Source of the DNA: Linnemannia schmuckeri
Lineage: Eukaryota; Mortierellomycota; Mortierellomycetes; Mortierellales; Mortierellaceae
DNA length: 64,000 nt
Reading direction: 5' to 3'
Assembly (NCBI GenBank): GCA_029449235.1
Contig: JANATG010000021.1
Coordinates: forward strand, 372,001 to 436,000
The position numbers and the translations under genes are program-made. Of the stretch, positions 52,201 through 64,000 are shown in pieces (the stretch's first letter is position 1; each line of letters starts with the position of its first letter). Below the pieces are notes generated by a model, which made no database searches, was not told the origin of the DNA, and was given only the letters and a program-made list of their open reading frames with translations.

Positions 52201-54848
52201 AAGCAGATGAGCCGGATACAAAGCACGCCGCAAGAATAGCTCCTGTCAGCCCCTCGCAGGATGGTACTGCTGCGTCATTACTCGCCCTTTCTCTCGAGTC
52301 ACCGACAACACTTCAGAGTCTAGCAACTACTGCTTTGGCCTACAATCGCCCTCTGGAGGGTCCGCTAGATGGGATGGAGGTGTTCACGAGTCAGGCCCAC
52401 TCACTAGCTCGGGATGAATACGAGGGCGACCGATCTCGTTCCTCGTCCATATCTGTTCTATCACTCAGAACAGAGAGTCCGAACGCCCACCATATCTCCT
52501 TCACCGATGTCCAGTCCCATCCTGTCACGAGTCAGCGCTCACCCTTGCCACCACCAGCAAGACGCGAACTTACAGATTCACATTTACTCCACATGCAGGA
52601 CTACCGGCCTCCATCGGACACTCACCCTCACCCTCTCTCGCCCCGACAATCACGCGCAGACCTACAGCGTCCATTATATCACCGATCAATGAATACCTTC
52701 CCACCACCACATCAAGAAAGCTCATGGACAACTCATGATAGCCATCACCACCGAGGCATCCCAGCACATGATGATGGCTTTCAATCTCGAGTTCCGGTGG
52801 GTCTTCCTTCTTCCTCATCTACTACTGGATCGGCGTGGCCTTCAGATATACCTGGTACTGAGCTTTATAGTCCGGGACAATCCTTTCACTACGATGGGGA
52901 TTCTGCTCTCCCTAGATCCGACCAACAACGACCGTCCGTCTTTCCGCCAACCTCAAGTGCCTATGGTACTCCAGTACCTCACAATAGAGGCTTCATGACT
53001 GGATCAAGTCGTTCTCTGCTGGCCAGCGAACGCCAAGACACTAGCAGCACCCAATATGCACGACATGACGAATCGCACCAGCACGGAACGCCACTGTGGA
53101 GAGCCACGTCCGAGCATTCAAATCAACATTCTGGTCCTCATACCCGTCCCAAGGAGCACGACCAACGAAGCCCCAGAGAGACACGACATCTGCGAGAGAT
53201 ACGACCGCAAAGCAACACAGGACGCGACGTGGATCCATACAGGATCCAGCAACAATTATCCAAATTTCACGATCAACTCCCTTCGCGCCTTCATGGCCAT
53301 CATGACCCTTTTCGTCACCTGGATTCAAGTGTTGCTGCTGAGCAGGATCCTAGGAGGCCCTTCTCTGTACAGCATACCGACAGTTATTTTTCATCTGACG
53401 TGTCAACGTCGGCCACGCATTTGAGTCCAGAGTACGCTTCGAGAGCTTTGGCGCAAGGAGCACCGCCTTTTCCTGTGGATAGGCGAAGAGAGCCACCTCT
53501 TGGTTCTCCAGACTCTGCACTACCACCCTCGCACCGACAAGACCCAGAGAGTGTACGCGCTCGTTTGGAGTACGAATCGCGCATAGAGGAACAAGCTCGG
53601 CTCAGACACCAGCATCAACAGCATCACCACCACATTTATCATCGACACTCTATAGATGAGAGCATGATGACCCTATCAACCGTCCCTACTCGCACACCCA
53701 TGGAGCAGCCAAGTCGCGAAAAAATCATGATGGGGATGTCTGAACAGGAGTCGTCTCAGAGTGTTGTCGACATGGGCTCACCCCAATGGTCTATCTCACC
53801 TCAATCGACAACAGCTAGACCCATTGCTATGCCGGGCAGTCGAACCGGCAGCAGACGATCTTCGGCCGTGATCTGGCAGGAGTCGCCACGATTTCGGGAA
53901 GCCGTGGGTCGCGATCGTGGGACAGGATCTAGTTCTGAAGAGCCGTTTCTGGGCGGCGGTGGTCAGGACAAGGGCAGCATGTCGTCAGAAGGTCGTGCGG
54001 AACTGACGCCGTCGTTATATGCAGGACGGAAACGGCCCTCGGTCTCGATGTATGCAGGTGTCGGAGATGAGAACGCTGCTCTTCGAAGTAGAGGTGGTAG
54101 CGCTGTGGCGGATTCAGGACACGTCTATTTGCAGAGGGGACCTGACTCTGGACAGGTAGTATCGGTGGAAAGTGGAGGTACTACTGCTTACAGAGCAGCC
54201 GTTGCCTACAGTTGGGACCCATTGCATCAGGACGGACAAGGCAGCTCTCGACTCTTGGAGGGACGTAAGAGTAGCAGTACTCATGCGATGGAACGACAGG
54301 AGCAAGATGTAGGCTTGGGATTGTCTGGCATTACGCCGCCCATGCGGTATGCCCTGCCCGAGTTTCCAAGAGACCAGCAGCAGCATCCTTTTGGTGGCGA
54401 ACAGCAGCCTTCTGTGGATTATCATCGTCAGTACCGTTCCACTGAGCACCCCCAGCAAGGGAGGCCTTTAGAGAGACATCAGCCCTATCCGCTCTATCGG
54501 CCAATGTATCCCCCACCTCCACCGCCTCATTCACAACAGCAAGACGCCCGGCTCTATTACAGTCAAGAGATCCCAATAAGCTATGATCCAACGCTGTCAT
54601 CTCACTCGCGCCCACAACATCGTTCGATGCCGATACCTCTTCCTCTTGTACCTGTCCCGTCTGCATATCCACATACGACAACACCGTCATCCCAGCCACC
54701 ACCGTCACAGGAATGGTCGCCAACCGACACGCGTGCTGCTCTTGAGCCCCAGACCAGCAGGAGTGATGGCCATGAAGATGTGGAGGAGACGGCATCCTCG
54801 GGGTACTCTGAACTAATACGAGACCCCGTCAGGCGGAAATATCACTAG
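48220..54848 (+). CDS. Zn(II)2Cys6 fungal transcription factor (1599 aa)
   Basis: Predicted nuclear DNA-binding regulator. Four exons, 48220-48742, 50349-51097, 51208-51931 and 52045-54848, join in frame to 1599 residues. The binuclear zinc cluster is at residues 17-43 with the pattern CX2CX6CX5CX2CX6C (KGCSNC, KIKC, PCSRC, LQC). Low-complexity Ser/Thr/Ala/Pro follows to about 175. Exons 2 and 3 (about 175-665) form a helical region of the fungal-specific middle-homology type: LRELVGFYLQYMHPIHGLVDP, VASIVYAMCTIGAIF, RRTWSLKDERP. Exon 4 adds about 930 residues of Ser/Pro/Gln/His/Arg-rich disordered sequence. The first intron is 1606 nt, the others about 110; intron 3 has a GTGGGT donor, chosen because the stronger GTATGT 18 nt later would create a stop. 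AATAAA lies at 54882. The target genes are unknown. Confidence 0.85.
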
Positions 54849-55098
54849 AAAATTGTAATGGTAGTCTGATCGTGACTGCCAAATAAAATGAAAGAAGCAT
54901 AAAAAAAGACGCAAAGAGAAAAACTCGCCTCCCACGAACAACACATCTCTTTACACATCTTTTATTCCGCTGCACTCACACACACACCTCTTCAACGAAG
55001 ACAGTCGGAAACTTCAGGAACAAGAACAAAGGATACGCACACAATAACCTTACTAGGTTCTCTCTCTCTGTCTCGGAACTAAACCAAAAAAAAACGCG

Positions 55099-57342
55099 AT
55101 GAGTGCGCCCGAACAGGATTACGACCAAGGCAACAGCAGCGCGACATGGACTGAAGGACATCACGATGCAGGCGCAGCTTCTCCTTCTGACGCGACTACA
55201 GCAGGAGAAAAAGCCAATACCGAGTCTGCGGGAGGACCGCATGTGGCACAGCAGAACATGCACTATATCGAAGAAACCGGACGGTGGACATACACAGATG
55301 CCGAGGGTATCTCGTTTGAGTACGACGAGAACTTGAAGGCGTGGTTTCCTATGGTAAAGAACTCTGCCACCCTATTACCAAAAACGCACAGCAGGAGGGA
55401 GAGGGAGTGCGTTTGTGGATAATGTGATAGTGCTGAATGATAAACACAGGCTGATATGAGGATGAAATGAGGTGTGGGTAAGGTTGTAGGAACGTATTTG
55501 GTAACCCTTTGTGGATATCTATTTTATGACCCTGATTAGTTTAACGAGCAACTGATTCAGGCACAGCAGTCTGCTTATGGAGAGACGATTCCGGATAACT
55601 TAGTATGTCTTATTTTGCTCACCCTTTTGTTACCTTTGTTCTGCCATGGATACACTTTGATGTTGACAAAGGAAAAGATAGTACGCTTATAAGGTTAAAT
55701 TATTAACATTGTTGATTTTTGACATAACATTATCACAATAGGAATCGGTATATGCAGAGAACGCAAGGCGGCAGAAGCGCAAGAACGACAGCACAAACGA
55801 CATATACCACTACAACACCGGCGCTGCGGCTGCTACAAATAACGCAGGATCCCATTACAACAGCAACAACAATGACGACGACGATGACGAAGAGGAACAG
55901 GACGAAGATAGGGGCGACGCGCACGAGATCTTGGGTCTGAATGACTACTACCCCCCAGGACTGGCGTCGATCCCTGGACAAAGTGATGGATCGAATAACA
56001 GGTACGCTAACAAGAAGCAGAAACAGCCGAAGGGTAAAGGTGAACGGAAACCCAAGCCAATTTCATCTGTCTTTGTGACGGGTCTGCCGTTGGACACGGA
56101 CTTGGAGGAGATGATGGATGTGTTTAAGAAGGGGGGCGTCTTTATGGAGGATGAGAATGGTAAGTGTTTACTTTGGTCTGAATAACTAGTTTATGTTTGT
56201 TTGTTTGTTTGTTTGTTTGTTTGTTTGTTTGGAACTGCACCTTAATGTCTTACGATCAATATTCCGCTTTTTGGTTGGTTTCGACACCCTTGACTAATAT
56301 TTTTTCAATTGCAACCACATTAATAGAGAAACCAAGGATCAAATTGTACACCAACAGTCAGGGACAGAGGAACGGCGAAGGATTGGTGACATACCTGCGT
56401 CCAGAATCTGTGGCACTGGCAATAGATCTCCTGGATGATACCGAGTACCGGCCGGGAGTCGAGAAGGGCCGCATCCGTGTTCAACAGGTAAGTAACACTT
56501 GCTATATTTTTTCTTTTTTTTTAGTTTGCTATTTCGATCATTTGAAAACGGAATGTCGATTGTTTCTTTTAGAAAACTTAAATTAATGCGGATGCTGACT
56601 TTTCTTTGTGATATCTCTATGGGAGTATAGGCACAGTTCAAGGAGAAGGAGCGGACGGCAACTCCCGCAGGACTGACGGAAGAACGCAAGAAGAAGGTCC
56701 AGAAGAAGTACCAAAAACTGGAAAAGAAGCTGGACTGGTTTGATGATGAGAACCTGGTAAAGGCGGATAAGTGGAACAAGGTGTGCATTCTCAAGCACAT
56801 GTTCACGCCCCAGGAACTTGAAGCCGATCCAACGTTGTTACTAGATCTGAAGGAGGATATTCGCGAAGAGTGCGAAAAGGTCGGCGAGGTCACTAATGTT
56901 ATTATCTACGACGTAAGTATTTTGTCGCTTCTGATTTTGTTGATAGTTGTATTGTGAGCGGGCTGATGTTTTGTATGCTGGTCATTAATTCTTACTTTTC
57001 CTCATTCTATTCTAGCATCACCCGGAAGGAGTGGTGTCGGTGAGGTACAAGGACAAAGAATCGGCAGATCTCTGTGTCAAACTGATGTCGGGACGGTTCT
57101 TTGCAGGCCAGCGTGTCGTCGCCGAGATCTATGATGGTCATACGAAATATGAGTCGCAAAAGTCTAAGGAGGAACTTGAAGAGGAGGAGAAGCAGCGGTT
57201 GGATCGGTATGCCAAATGGCTTGAGACTGAAGAGGAGAAGAGTAAAGCCGAGAGGGGGGCTTCAAAGAGTTTTGCAGATGACTGGAAAAAGGAGGAAGGG
57301 AAGGAGCAGGTCCAGATTGCAGCTGATGCACCTACTCCATGA
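55099..57342 (+). CDS. CUS2: CUS2 / Tat-SF1-like U2 snRNP-associated splicing factor
   Basis: Splicing factor that in yeast and human binds SF3b1 and U2 snRNP during prespliceosome assembly. Six exons: 55099-55353, 55540-55602, 55742-56159, 56327-56487, 56631-56912, 57016-57342, giving 501 residues. The N terminus has the Tat-SF1 motif around EETGRWTYTDAEGISFEYDE and KAWFP. An Asp/Glu-rich segment precedes RRM1 (about 213-300) with VFVTGLPL and GEGLVTY. RRM2 (about 345-430) is a U2AF-homology motif: its RFFAGQ matches the RXF loop that binds ULM peptides. A Glu/Lys-rich tail follows. Intron 3 contains a TTTG microsatellite (about 56194-56230). AATAAA at 57382. Exon joins are all in phase. Confidence 0.92.
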
Positions 57343-58721
57343 GCTTGTTATTATGTGTTAGTTGTGAAGGGTTGATCGAAAAATAAACCCTAGCTGGCAC
57401 GTTTTTCGGCAGTGAGGAGTCAAGCATCTCTCTTTCTTGTCATTGACATACTGGATGTTGCTCCCTTCACCCCCCCGTTGAGAAATATTGTAAATTTTCT
57501 CTTTGCTTTCTTGTAGTTTGTCGTGAATGGTCGATTATCACATGAGGAACAGTATTGATGGCCGTTAAGTCTATAATTTTTCAATTCGTGAATTCTATTA
57601 AAACCTCCAAGGTCATGGTACAGTACTCTCTCCTATTCTCCTATTTTTTCAATTGGTACATCCCATCCCATCTCATTCGACAAGCCCAACCTTTTTTTTT
57701 TTGCTTTTCACTTGGAATGACGTAACACGCGAAGGCCAAAACAAACAAAAAGAGTGGCACGTTGGACCCTGCAAAACCTTTTATTTTTGCAAAACGAAAC
57801 AAGGAAAAAAAACAACGACTGCCGAAACAAAACGCAACTTTTTTTTTTTTTTTTTTTTTTTTTGGTTCGAAGGCATCTCCCTGTATTTTCCTCCTTCGAT
57901 CGATCCCCCTTCGTCATCACTCTCTATCCTTTCCCATCCTCTATACTCTATCCTCTGGGATTGGCATGCTGTGAGCAATTGATTAAAGGATTGGACACAG
58001 GGCAAGGAGGGGGGATCTACGTAAGCGGGGGATGACTTCCTTTTCTTTGTGTGTGTGCTTATTTAGACTCGAACTCTAAACGCAGTTTTTTTTGTTACTT
58101 TCAATCAATTGTCGCAAAAAATCGCTTTTTGTACTACACACAAAGAGAGAATGTGTGTTGTGTATGATAGGGTGAACGATCGTTTATGCATGGCAATGAA
58201 AAGTAAGATGGGACTAAGGAGAATTTTCCAGAGAGTGGGTCGCGATGCTGAGAGGAGGGGCTCGGGGATTGGAGAAGAGAAAAAGAAGAGTAAAAATAGG
58301 AGGTTCAACGAAATGAGAGGTGCTGAGGTGTTAGAAGTAGAGAGAGTAAGGGGGTGATGGATGATGAAAAAAAAAAAAAATTCCCCGTCAATGCGCATTG
58401 GTCTGAACGGATTGTAAAAGAACGGCGACGAAGAGGAGTGTGTTTCACAGAAGGAAGAAGCGAGGAAGAAATGAAGACATAGAAATGCAGCACGGTTGGG
58501 GACCTTCTTCCTTCAGTCGCCCAACCTCTCTCTCAGGGTGAGATAGAAGAGGGACCGAGAGGATAAGCCTGCGAAAGAACATTCGGCAAAGAAAGAAGGA
58601 AAGGGTGAGTCTGATGATAATGATAGCCTCTTGGTCTTGGATCACTTAAAAAAAAAGAGGTATGCCAAAATAAAACTGTGAACCTTTTGATATTAGCGCG
58701 GACTAGCGACACCAGACTCCT

Positions 58722-58752
<31 letters not shown>

Positions 58753-59613
58753 GGATTGACGGGATGAACATCTAAACCTTCTTTTCGCACTTTCAAAATT
58801 GGAGAAGGGAGCGGAAAATAGAGACATGACAACACTCCATTGTTGTGGTGTATATTTGAACTTTGAAATCCCTTATTTTTTTTTCGTATGTTGTTTGTTG
58901 ATGTCTGTCCCTTTGGCATGAAGTAGATACGGCGGTAATGGTACATTTGGCAAGAACAAATGGCGTGGGGTTTTAACACCAGAACAAATAAGCGAAACCC
59001 ATGGACACTAGGCATGTAGGAAGAAGGGAATAAAAGCCTAAAAAAGTATAAGGGAAAGAGTCCGAGGAATTCGAGGAGTTCGAGTAGACAATACTCTGAA
59101 AAATGAAAGAGTGTTGACATTGTCCGTGTAAACAAGCAAGGGAGGAAGGAGGAGGAGGAAGGAGAGTGGTGTGCTGGATGTAGCGAAAGAAGCTATAATC
59201 ATGCAGGAACAATGATTGTGACCTTAAAGGGATCAATCCGTAAACGAATGGATGAGAAAATAAATATAAGAAAAGAACGACGCAAGAGAAGGGGCGATAA
59301 TTGTATTTGTGGACCACAAGGGATGTCTTCGTTGGTTCCCCAATTCAAAACCGGAGCTCGACAAATACTCAATTAGTCTCATGTCTGCTACCGTAGCACC
59401 CAAACATTTAGTACGACAACAACAGCGAAGTTGACGAAAACTAAGAAGGGGACAAGCGTATGTTTAACCGCTCACCAAAAGGTATAAAGGAGGTGAACCT
59501 TTTCGTTTCTTCACCTTCTTTTCTCCTGTTATCATCACCTCCTTTCCCTTTCTTGTTCATCCTCACTCCTCACTCCTCCATACCTCCCTCCCTCACACAT
59601 ACACACACTCACA
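57343..59613. other. Intergenic region
   Basis: Holds the 3' UTR of CUS2, poly(T) tracts at about 57840-57862 and 58724-58752, and pyrimidine-rich leader sequence just before 59613. No gene recognised. Confidence 0.5.
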
Positions 59614-60729
59614 ATGCGTGTCAACAAACGGTTGCTCTCGCCCCTCTTCTCTCTGCTGTGTATCCAGTCCATCGCTACCGCCCTCCCCATCACTCAACTG
59701 CCAGCATCCCGCGCCGCCAGTCGATATGTGATCGAGAACCCTCTCCCGCCGGCCGTACAGACCCACGAAGTCATCCGTGTCACCGACACCAATGTCATCC
59801 TCATCTCCCAAATGTCCAACAGCGTCCTTCTCAAGGCTACCGTCGACGACCGCGGCGTCATTACGGACATTGGTGCCTTCCAACTTGGCCAAAATACTTC
59901 CGCCCTTCACGGACTGGCTTTGTCCCAAAGGTACCCTGGCAAAGTCTGGGTGACCTTGCAAAAGGATAACAAACTGGTCTTGCTCGACCCTATCGTTAAC
60001 TCCACCTCAAAGTCCCCCGAAGTCCTCAAGGAGATTGATGTCCCTGCCCCCGGTCTGGGACCCCACTATGTCGGAGAGTATGGTGATGAGCTCTGGTCGA
60101 CCCTTCAGGATAGTTCGGATGTACTCCGGATCAATTATAACGACCCTTCGAACTACACTATCTACACGGGTCTCCCTCGCCCCATCTTCATTGCCCAGCA
60201 CCCGGACAATGGCAAGTTTTACACGGGAGAGGACAACTCGGCCTCGATCATGAAGATTGACCCCGCAACCAACACCACCACCCAATTGCCCATCCCTGAT
60301 ACCGCTGGTATGACCCCCGTCGGCCTCATTGCCGGTCCCCCGGGTCGCGGTATCTGGTTCACTCTCCTCGGCAACTCGACTCAAGGCACAGGCACCATCG
60401 GTAACCTCCACGCTGACGACACCATCACCTTCCACAAACTGTCCTCTTCCCCCCTAAGCGAAAAAGCAGCCCTGTTACACTTGGCATTCGACCCCGAGGC
60501 CGACACCAACTATACGCTCTGGCTTCTGGCCTCGTCGATCATCAACAGCAGTGCGCTCGACATGATCATCAAGGTAACCTTTGATGCTGAGTGGACCAAG
60601 ATTGTTTCCGAGGATATTGTTGTTACGCCGACACAGTTGAACAAGGCCCATCGGATCTTGATTACATCGACCAATGTCTTTGCGACCGAGTTGGCGTCCT
60701 CCAAGTTGGTCTCGTACTATACCTTGTAA
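59614..60729 (+). CDS. Secreted beta-propeller resembling virginiamycin B lyase (Vgb)
   Basis: Intronless, 371 residues. The first 23 residues are a clear signal peptide (RLLSPLFSLLCIQSIATA, probable cut after Ala23), so the protein is likely secreted. The rest shows repeated blade-like units of the streptogramin-lyase type: GKVWVTLQKDNKLVLLDP, ELWSTLQDSSDVLRINYND, GKFYTGEDNSASIMKIDP and GIWFTLLGNSTQGTGTIGN. Several N-glycosylation sequons (NTSA, NSTS, NYTI, NTTT) support secretion. Fungal proteins of this shape are common, and whether this one cleaves streptogramins or any lactone is unknown; I did not confirm the catalytic His residues. The start follows a pyrimidine-rich leader ending ACTCACA. 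Confidence 0.75.
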   Translation: MRVNKRLLSPLFSLLCIQSIATALPITQLPASRAASRYVIENPLPPAVQTHEVIRVTDTNVILISQMSNSVLLKATVDDRGVITDIGAFQLGQNTSALHGLALSQRYPGKVWVTLQKDNKLVLLDPIVNSTSKSPEVLKEIDVPAPGLGPHYVGEYGDELWSTLQDSSDVLRINYNDPSNYTIYTGLPRPIFIAQHPDNGKFYTGEDNSASIMKIDPATNTTTQLPIPDTAGMTPVGLIAGPPGRGIWFTLLGNSTQGTGTIGNLHADDTITFHKLSSSPLSEKAALLHLAFDPEADTNYTLWLLASSIINSSALDMIIKVTFDAEWTKIVSEDIVVTPTQLNKAHRILITSTNVFATELASSKLVSYYTL

Positions 60730-62452
60730 AAACGAGGTATCTTCCGCAAATACAACAAAACATATACAGCATATACATAATAAACATTTTTTGCACGGTG
60801 AAGAAGCAGTATTATCTTCATCCTCCTACTTCAATCCTTTTAAGATGTGTGTGTGTGGTATGTGGAGCGAGTACATGGGTTAAGATTATTTAAGCATTTG
60901 TACCGAGTCCAAGGTGTTGCCCCCTACTTTCCTTCATACTTATGATATTCACGAGCATGTTTACGTACACCCAACGTGCATATTTTCTGGTCCCAGTTCT
61001 TATTGCAGGACATGAGCACACTGATGTTGCATTACCTTGTTGATGATTATTCAAGCACTTTGCTTACCCACATCCTACTTAGTAAATACCTTTTCCCCAT
61101 CGCCGTTGCAAAGGACCCAAGAGCGCGTTTACCAGACCGCATATTTCCTTTACCTCCGCCTCGGTTTTATCTGCAAACTGCCTGAGGGGGGAGTTTCCTT
61201 TAGGCTTTTATGGCATGGCGTGTACGCGGAGTTCAGTGTCGATCACGAACGACGGAGTTGTACTGGGTATTTTGGATCCAGCAAATTCACCAACAATTTA
61301 TGACATACTCCTTGATCCATGCTTTTTTGGCGACTCATGAGTAAGGGTGCTAGATATCATGGAGCGTTCTATTGTCTTACATTGGGTGTGAACAAATGAA
61401 ATAATCGAGAATAAATTGAAGGATAAGGCACACTGATATGTCGATCAACGGTCTACGAAGGAGCGTCTAATACGCGTATATGTAATTAGGTCACCATGGA
61501 TATATGGCAGACGAACGACCGTCAGTTGAAACCTAAAAAAGGGGGGTATAGCAGGTCTAATCCTCCATCCTCCTCACCAAGAGAGAAAAAAATATGCTTG
61601 GGCTTTGTCCAACTGTGGGAAGACGCTTTTTTTTTTTTTTTTTTTTTTTTTACTAGACGCCACTGTTTTTTAAAAAAAACAGAAGGGCGTAACTCTTGCA
61701 TTTTCGCACTATGATCATCTTTGGTTTTCGAACATGTTCTCTTTTTGTGCAGTCTCGTTCATTGTTGCATATTGCGATCTATCAATAACAACCATGGTCA
61801 ACTGGACGACGTCCGAGTCGAGTTCGATAACAATTGTTTGCCACATAGTAGTTGTTCGATACCAGGTACAAACGCCATTTTAAGTTGATGTTTAATTCCT
61901 CTGCCTGTCGGTCAATCGATGTGATCCCCTCCCTTGTTGGACAACACGCGGAAAAGACAGACATTATTTTCGTTTTGCTGGATGATATCACGACCTTGAT
62001 GTCTTTGAATAGGAGGGATACCTGTGTAAAAGTGTAAAAAACCCCATGGAATGCCGCCGCATCTACAACAAGCCATTTTCTCTCAATTGTTGATTGGTTC
62101 TGTCTATGATTCCTTAGAAGAACCATCGTTTGTTCAGGTAATGCGTCGTCGTTATATCTTTTTTCTTCCTACTTCCTTATTAACGTTCCTTCTATGATAG
62201 ATTTTCTTCAGGCACAAAGGATGATGGTCGGAGCACGTGATGGATTCGGGCAATGCGGGTGCGAAAGGAAAGCTCTTTTCTTTGTGTTCTCGACTCGGCC
62301 CTTTCTTTTTTCTTTTCGTCCAAGCTCCAACAAAACATATCCCACCACTCACAACCCCAACAGGAAAAACCTCCAGGACTCAACACTTACACATACACAC
62401 TCTCTCTCTCGCCTTACCACCACAAAAGAAACCGCCAGACAAAAAGAGTGCC
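60730..62452. other. Intergenic region
   Basis: AATAAAC at about 60779 may be the 3' end signal of the preceding gene. Poly(T) at 61627-61650. The rest shows no supported gene. Confidence 0.5.
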
Positions 62453-64000
62453 ATGACCCGCGATGGCATCCATACACCCCCCGTCGTAGTCTCCTCCGAC
62501 ACTTCTCTGAACGGTAGTAGTAATAACGAGGACAACAACAACAAAAGCCATAGCAACTTCAGCATTTTTTCACAACTGCCTTCGGAATCCATACAGCGCT
62601 CATTACCCCCGACTGGCTTACATGACAAGGAGGCCGAGAAGGATCCTCCTTACATCGATGTATGTTCTTGGAATAGGAAAGCGAGTATAAGAAGGACGGG
62701 GGATTATGTTGATCTGTTCATCGGTAATGAAGCAACAGAAAGCTCATCATCAATTTTTGACGTTTTATACTTGGCGAATTATAGGTCCTGATTGCGGGAG
62801 GAATGGGAGGCACGATTGCCGACTTTTTGATGCACAGGTATGGACAACTGGATCAGATTTTTTTTAGACATTTTCGAGGGAGCGATAGCGCGACGGGAGG
62901 TTGCATTGGCATTGGAACAGCATGGCCGGGCTCTATCTCCTCATATCTCGAGTCAACTGCAGAACACTCAACAACATATTCACTAGTCCATTCTATTGAC
63001 ATTTCTTTCCCTTGGGCGTTTCATTTGCTACTTTGTAAATCGGTTCGTTCACATGCGCAGTGTGGATACAGTCAAGACTCGGTTACAGGGACAACCATCC
63101 GCCAACCCACCAAAGTACCACAACATGTTCCACGCCTACGGCACTATCCTGCGCGAAGAGGGTGTCACCAGAGGACTGTACAGTGGAGTTGCCCCAGCCA
63201 TGACCGGTTCCTGTAAGCATCCCTTTTCACTTCCTCCCCATGAGCCCCAGCACTTGTCTGATTTGTCAATTGCATTTCCCCAAATTTGGGGGCGCCTTTT
63301 CATTTTTTTGACTGACCCTCATCTCAATTGTTAAACTAATATAGTACCAGGAACGACACTGTACTTTGGAACATATGAATATACCAAGCGCACATTGACC
63401 TCTGCAGGAGTCCCCGATACATTGGCTCATTTGGCAGGAGGTATGAAAACAGAGTAGATTTGATTTTTTTTTGATCGAGACTCGCCGTGGTTCTACAGGA
63501 AGACACGGACAACGCAGAAGAAAAATGCCCACACTGACCACGGCTCACCTTTGTTTTTGTCCGCGCCACCACAAACTAGGATCCTTGGGAGACTTTGTGG
63601 CGTCGTTCATTTATGTACCCTCGGAGGTCCTCAAGACCAGGATGCAGCTTCAGGGACGATATAACAACCCTTCGTTCATTAGCGGATACAACTATAAGAA
63701 CACATGGCACGCACTTCGAATGATTATCAAGTATGACGGAGTCGGTGCCCTCTACCAGGGTTACAGAGCCACACTTCTCCGTGATGTCCCCTTCTCTGCC
63801 CTTCAGTTTGCATTCTACGGTAATTTAGCAAAGGAGGCTTCGATATTGTGCTTTTGTTGAAATTAGACATTCTCACAAAATGGAATGACTAACAGGATTC
63901 GCTTATTTATCTCTTTTTATATCATCTAGAAAAGTTCAAGGTGACGGCAAAGAAGTGGGAGGCGCGGCCGGATGGACAAATGTCGCTGCCGGTTGAGACG
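62453..64000 (+). CDS. MME1: Mitochondrial carrier, MME1 (YMR166C)-like, cut by window end
   Basis: Inner-membrane carrier; the yeast relative Mme1 exports magnesium from mitochondria. Exons seen: 62453-62659, 62785-62837, 63061-63212, 63345-63440, 63580-63819 and 63930 onward, all GT-AG with phase kept. The first exon is a ~69-residue polar extension. Then come VLIAGGMGGTIADFLMH, the first carrier signature SVDTVKTR (PX[DE]XX[KR] with Ser for Pro), LYFGTYEYTKR, the second signature VPSEVLKTRMQLQGR, and ALYQGYRATLLRDVPFSALQFAFYEKF. This run of motifs fits the MME1 subgroup better than other carriers. The third repeat lies beyond the window. Substrate is by homology only. Confidence 0.88.

Overview
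This window is fungal nuclear DNA, most likely from an early-diverging lineage; Mortierella-type Mucoromycota is an inference from overall look, not something I could test. The evidence is intron-rich protein genes with short GT-AG introns (mostly about 100 nt), a Zn(II)2Cys6 transcription factor with a fungal middle region, fungal-type NAB2, CUS2, PAQR and MME1 homologues, and long pyrimidine-rich leaders and homopolymer tracts between genes.

Layout. 1-8.3 kb: an elongator tRNA-Met gene, a NAB2 poly(A)-RNA-binding protein gene with two microexons, and a convergent gene for a 1211-residue acidic, serine-rich orphan protein whose second intron holds a seven-unit minisatellite. 10.8-17.3 kb: a PAQR/adiponectin-receptor-like membrane protein gene with a 1.7 kb intron, and an intronless orphan. 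17.7-41.2 kb: a repeat island. It holds a foldback element built from TCTGACAT motifs, several 5'-truncated copies of an RNase H-bearing LINE (LINE-A), a tRNA-Ile gene, a very young Ty3/gypsy LTR retrotransposon, two tandem copies of a second LINE (LINE-B), and a tRNA-derived SINE nested in a LINE-A copy. 42.6 kb: remains of a small cysteine-rich secreted protein gene. 48.2-64 kb: a 1599-residue Zn2Cys6 transcription factor, a CUS2/Tat-SF1 splicing factor, a secreted beta-propeller resembling virginiamycin B lyase, and the 5' part of an MME1-type mitochondrial carrier gene running off the window.

The most striking thing is the LINE-B array. Both copies sit at exactly the same place in a tRNA-Ile(AAU) gene. 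Each is bounded by a 25-bp duplication that is precisely nucleotides 1-25 of the tRNA (5' acceptor strand plus D arm, including the A box), and one complete tRNA gene is left at the element's 3' side. This looks like a target-specific LINE that enters a tRNA gene without destroying it. LINE-B also carries an unusual third ORF downstream of the reverse transcriptase ORF, open in both copies, and ends in two CTTGCAAG palindromes. The LTR element later landed in that terminus, and the second LINE-B copy preserves the empty site, so the order of events can be read.

Gene structures were built by hand from splice signals and reading-frame continuity; every multi-exon model given as a complete gene joins to a whole number of codons. 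No database search was possible. Family names rest on recognisable motifs.
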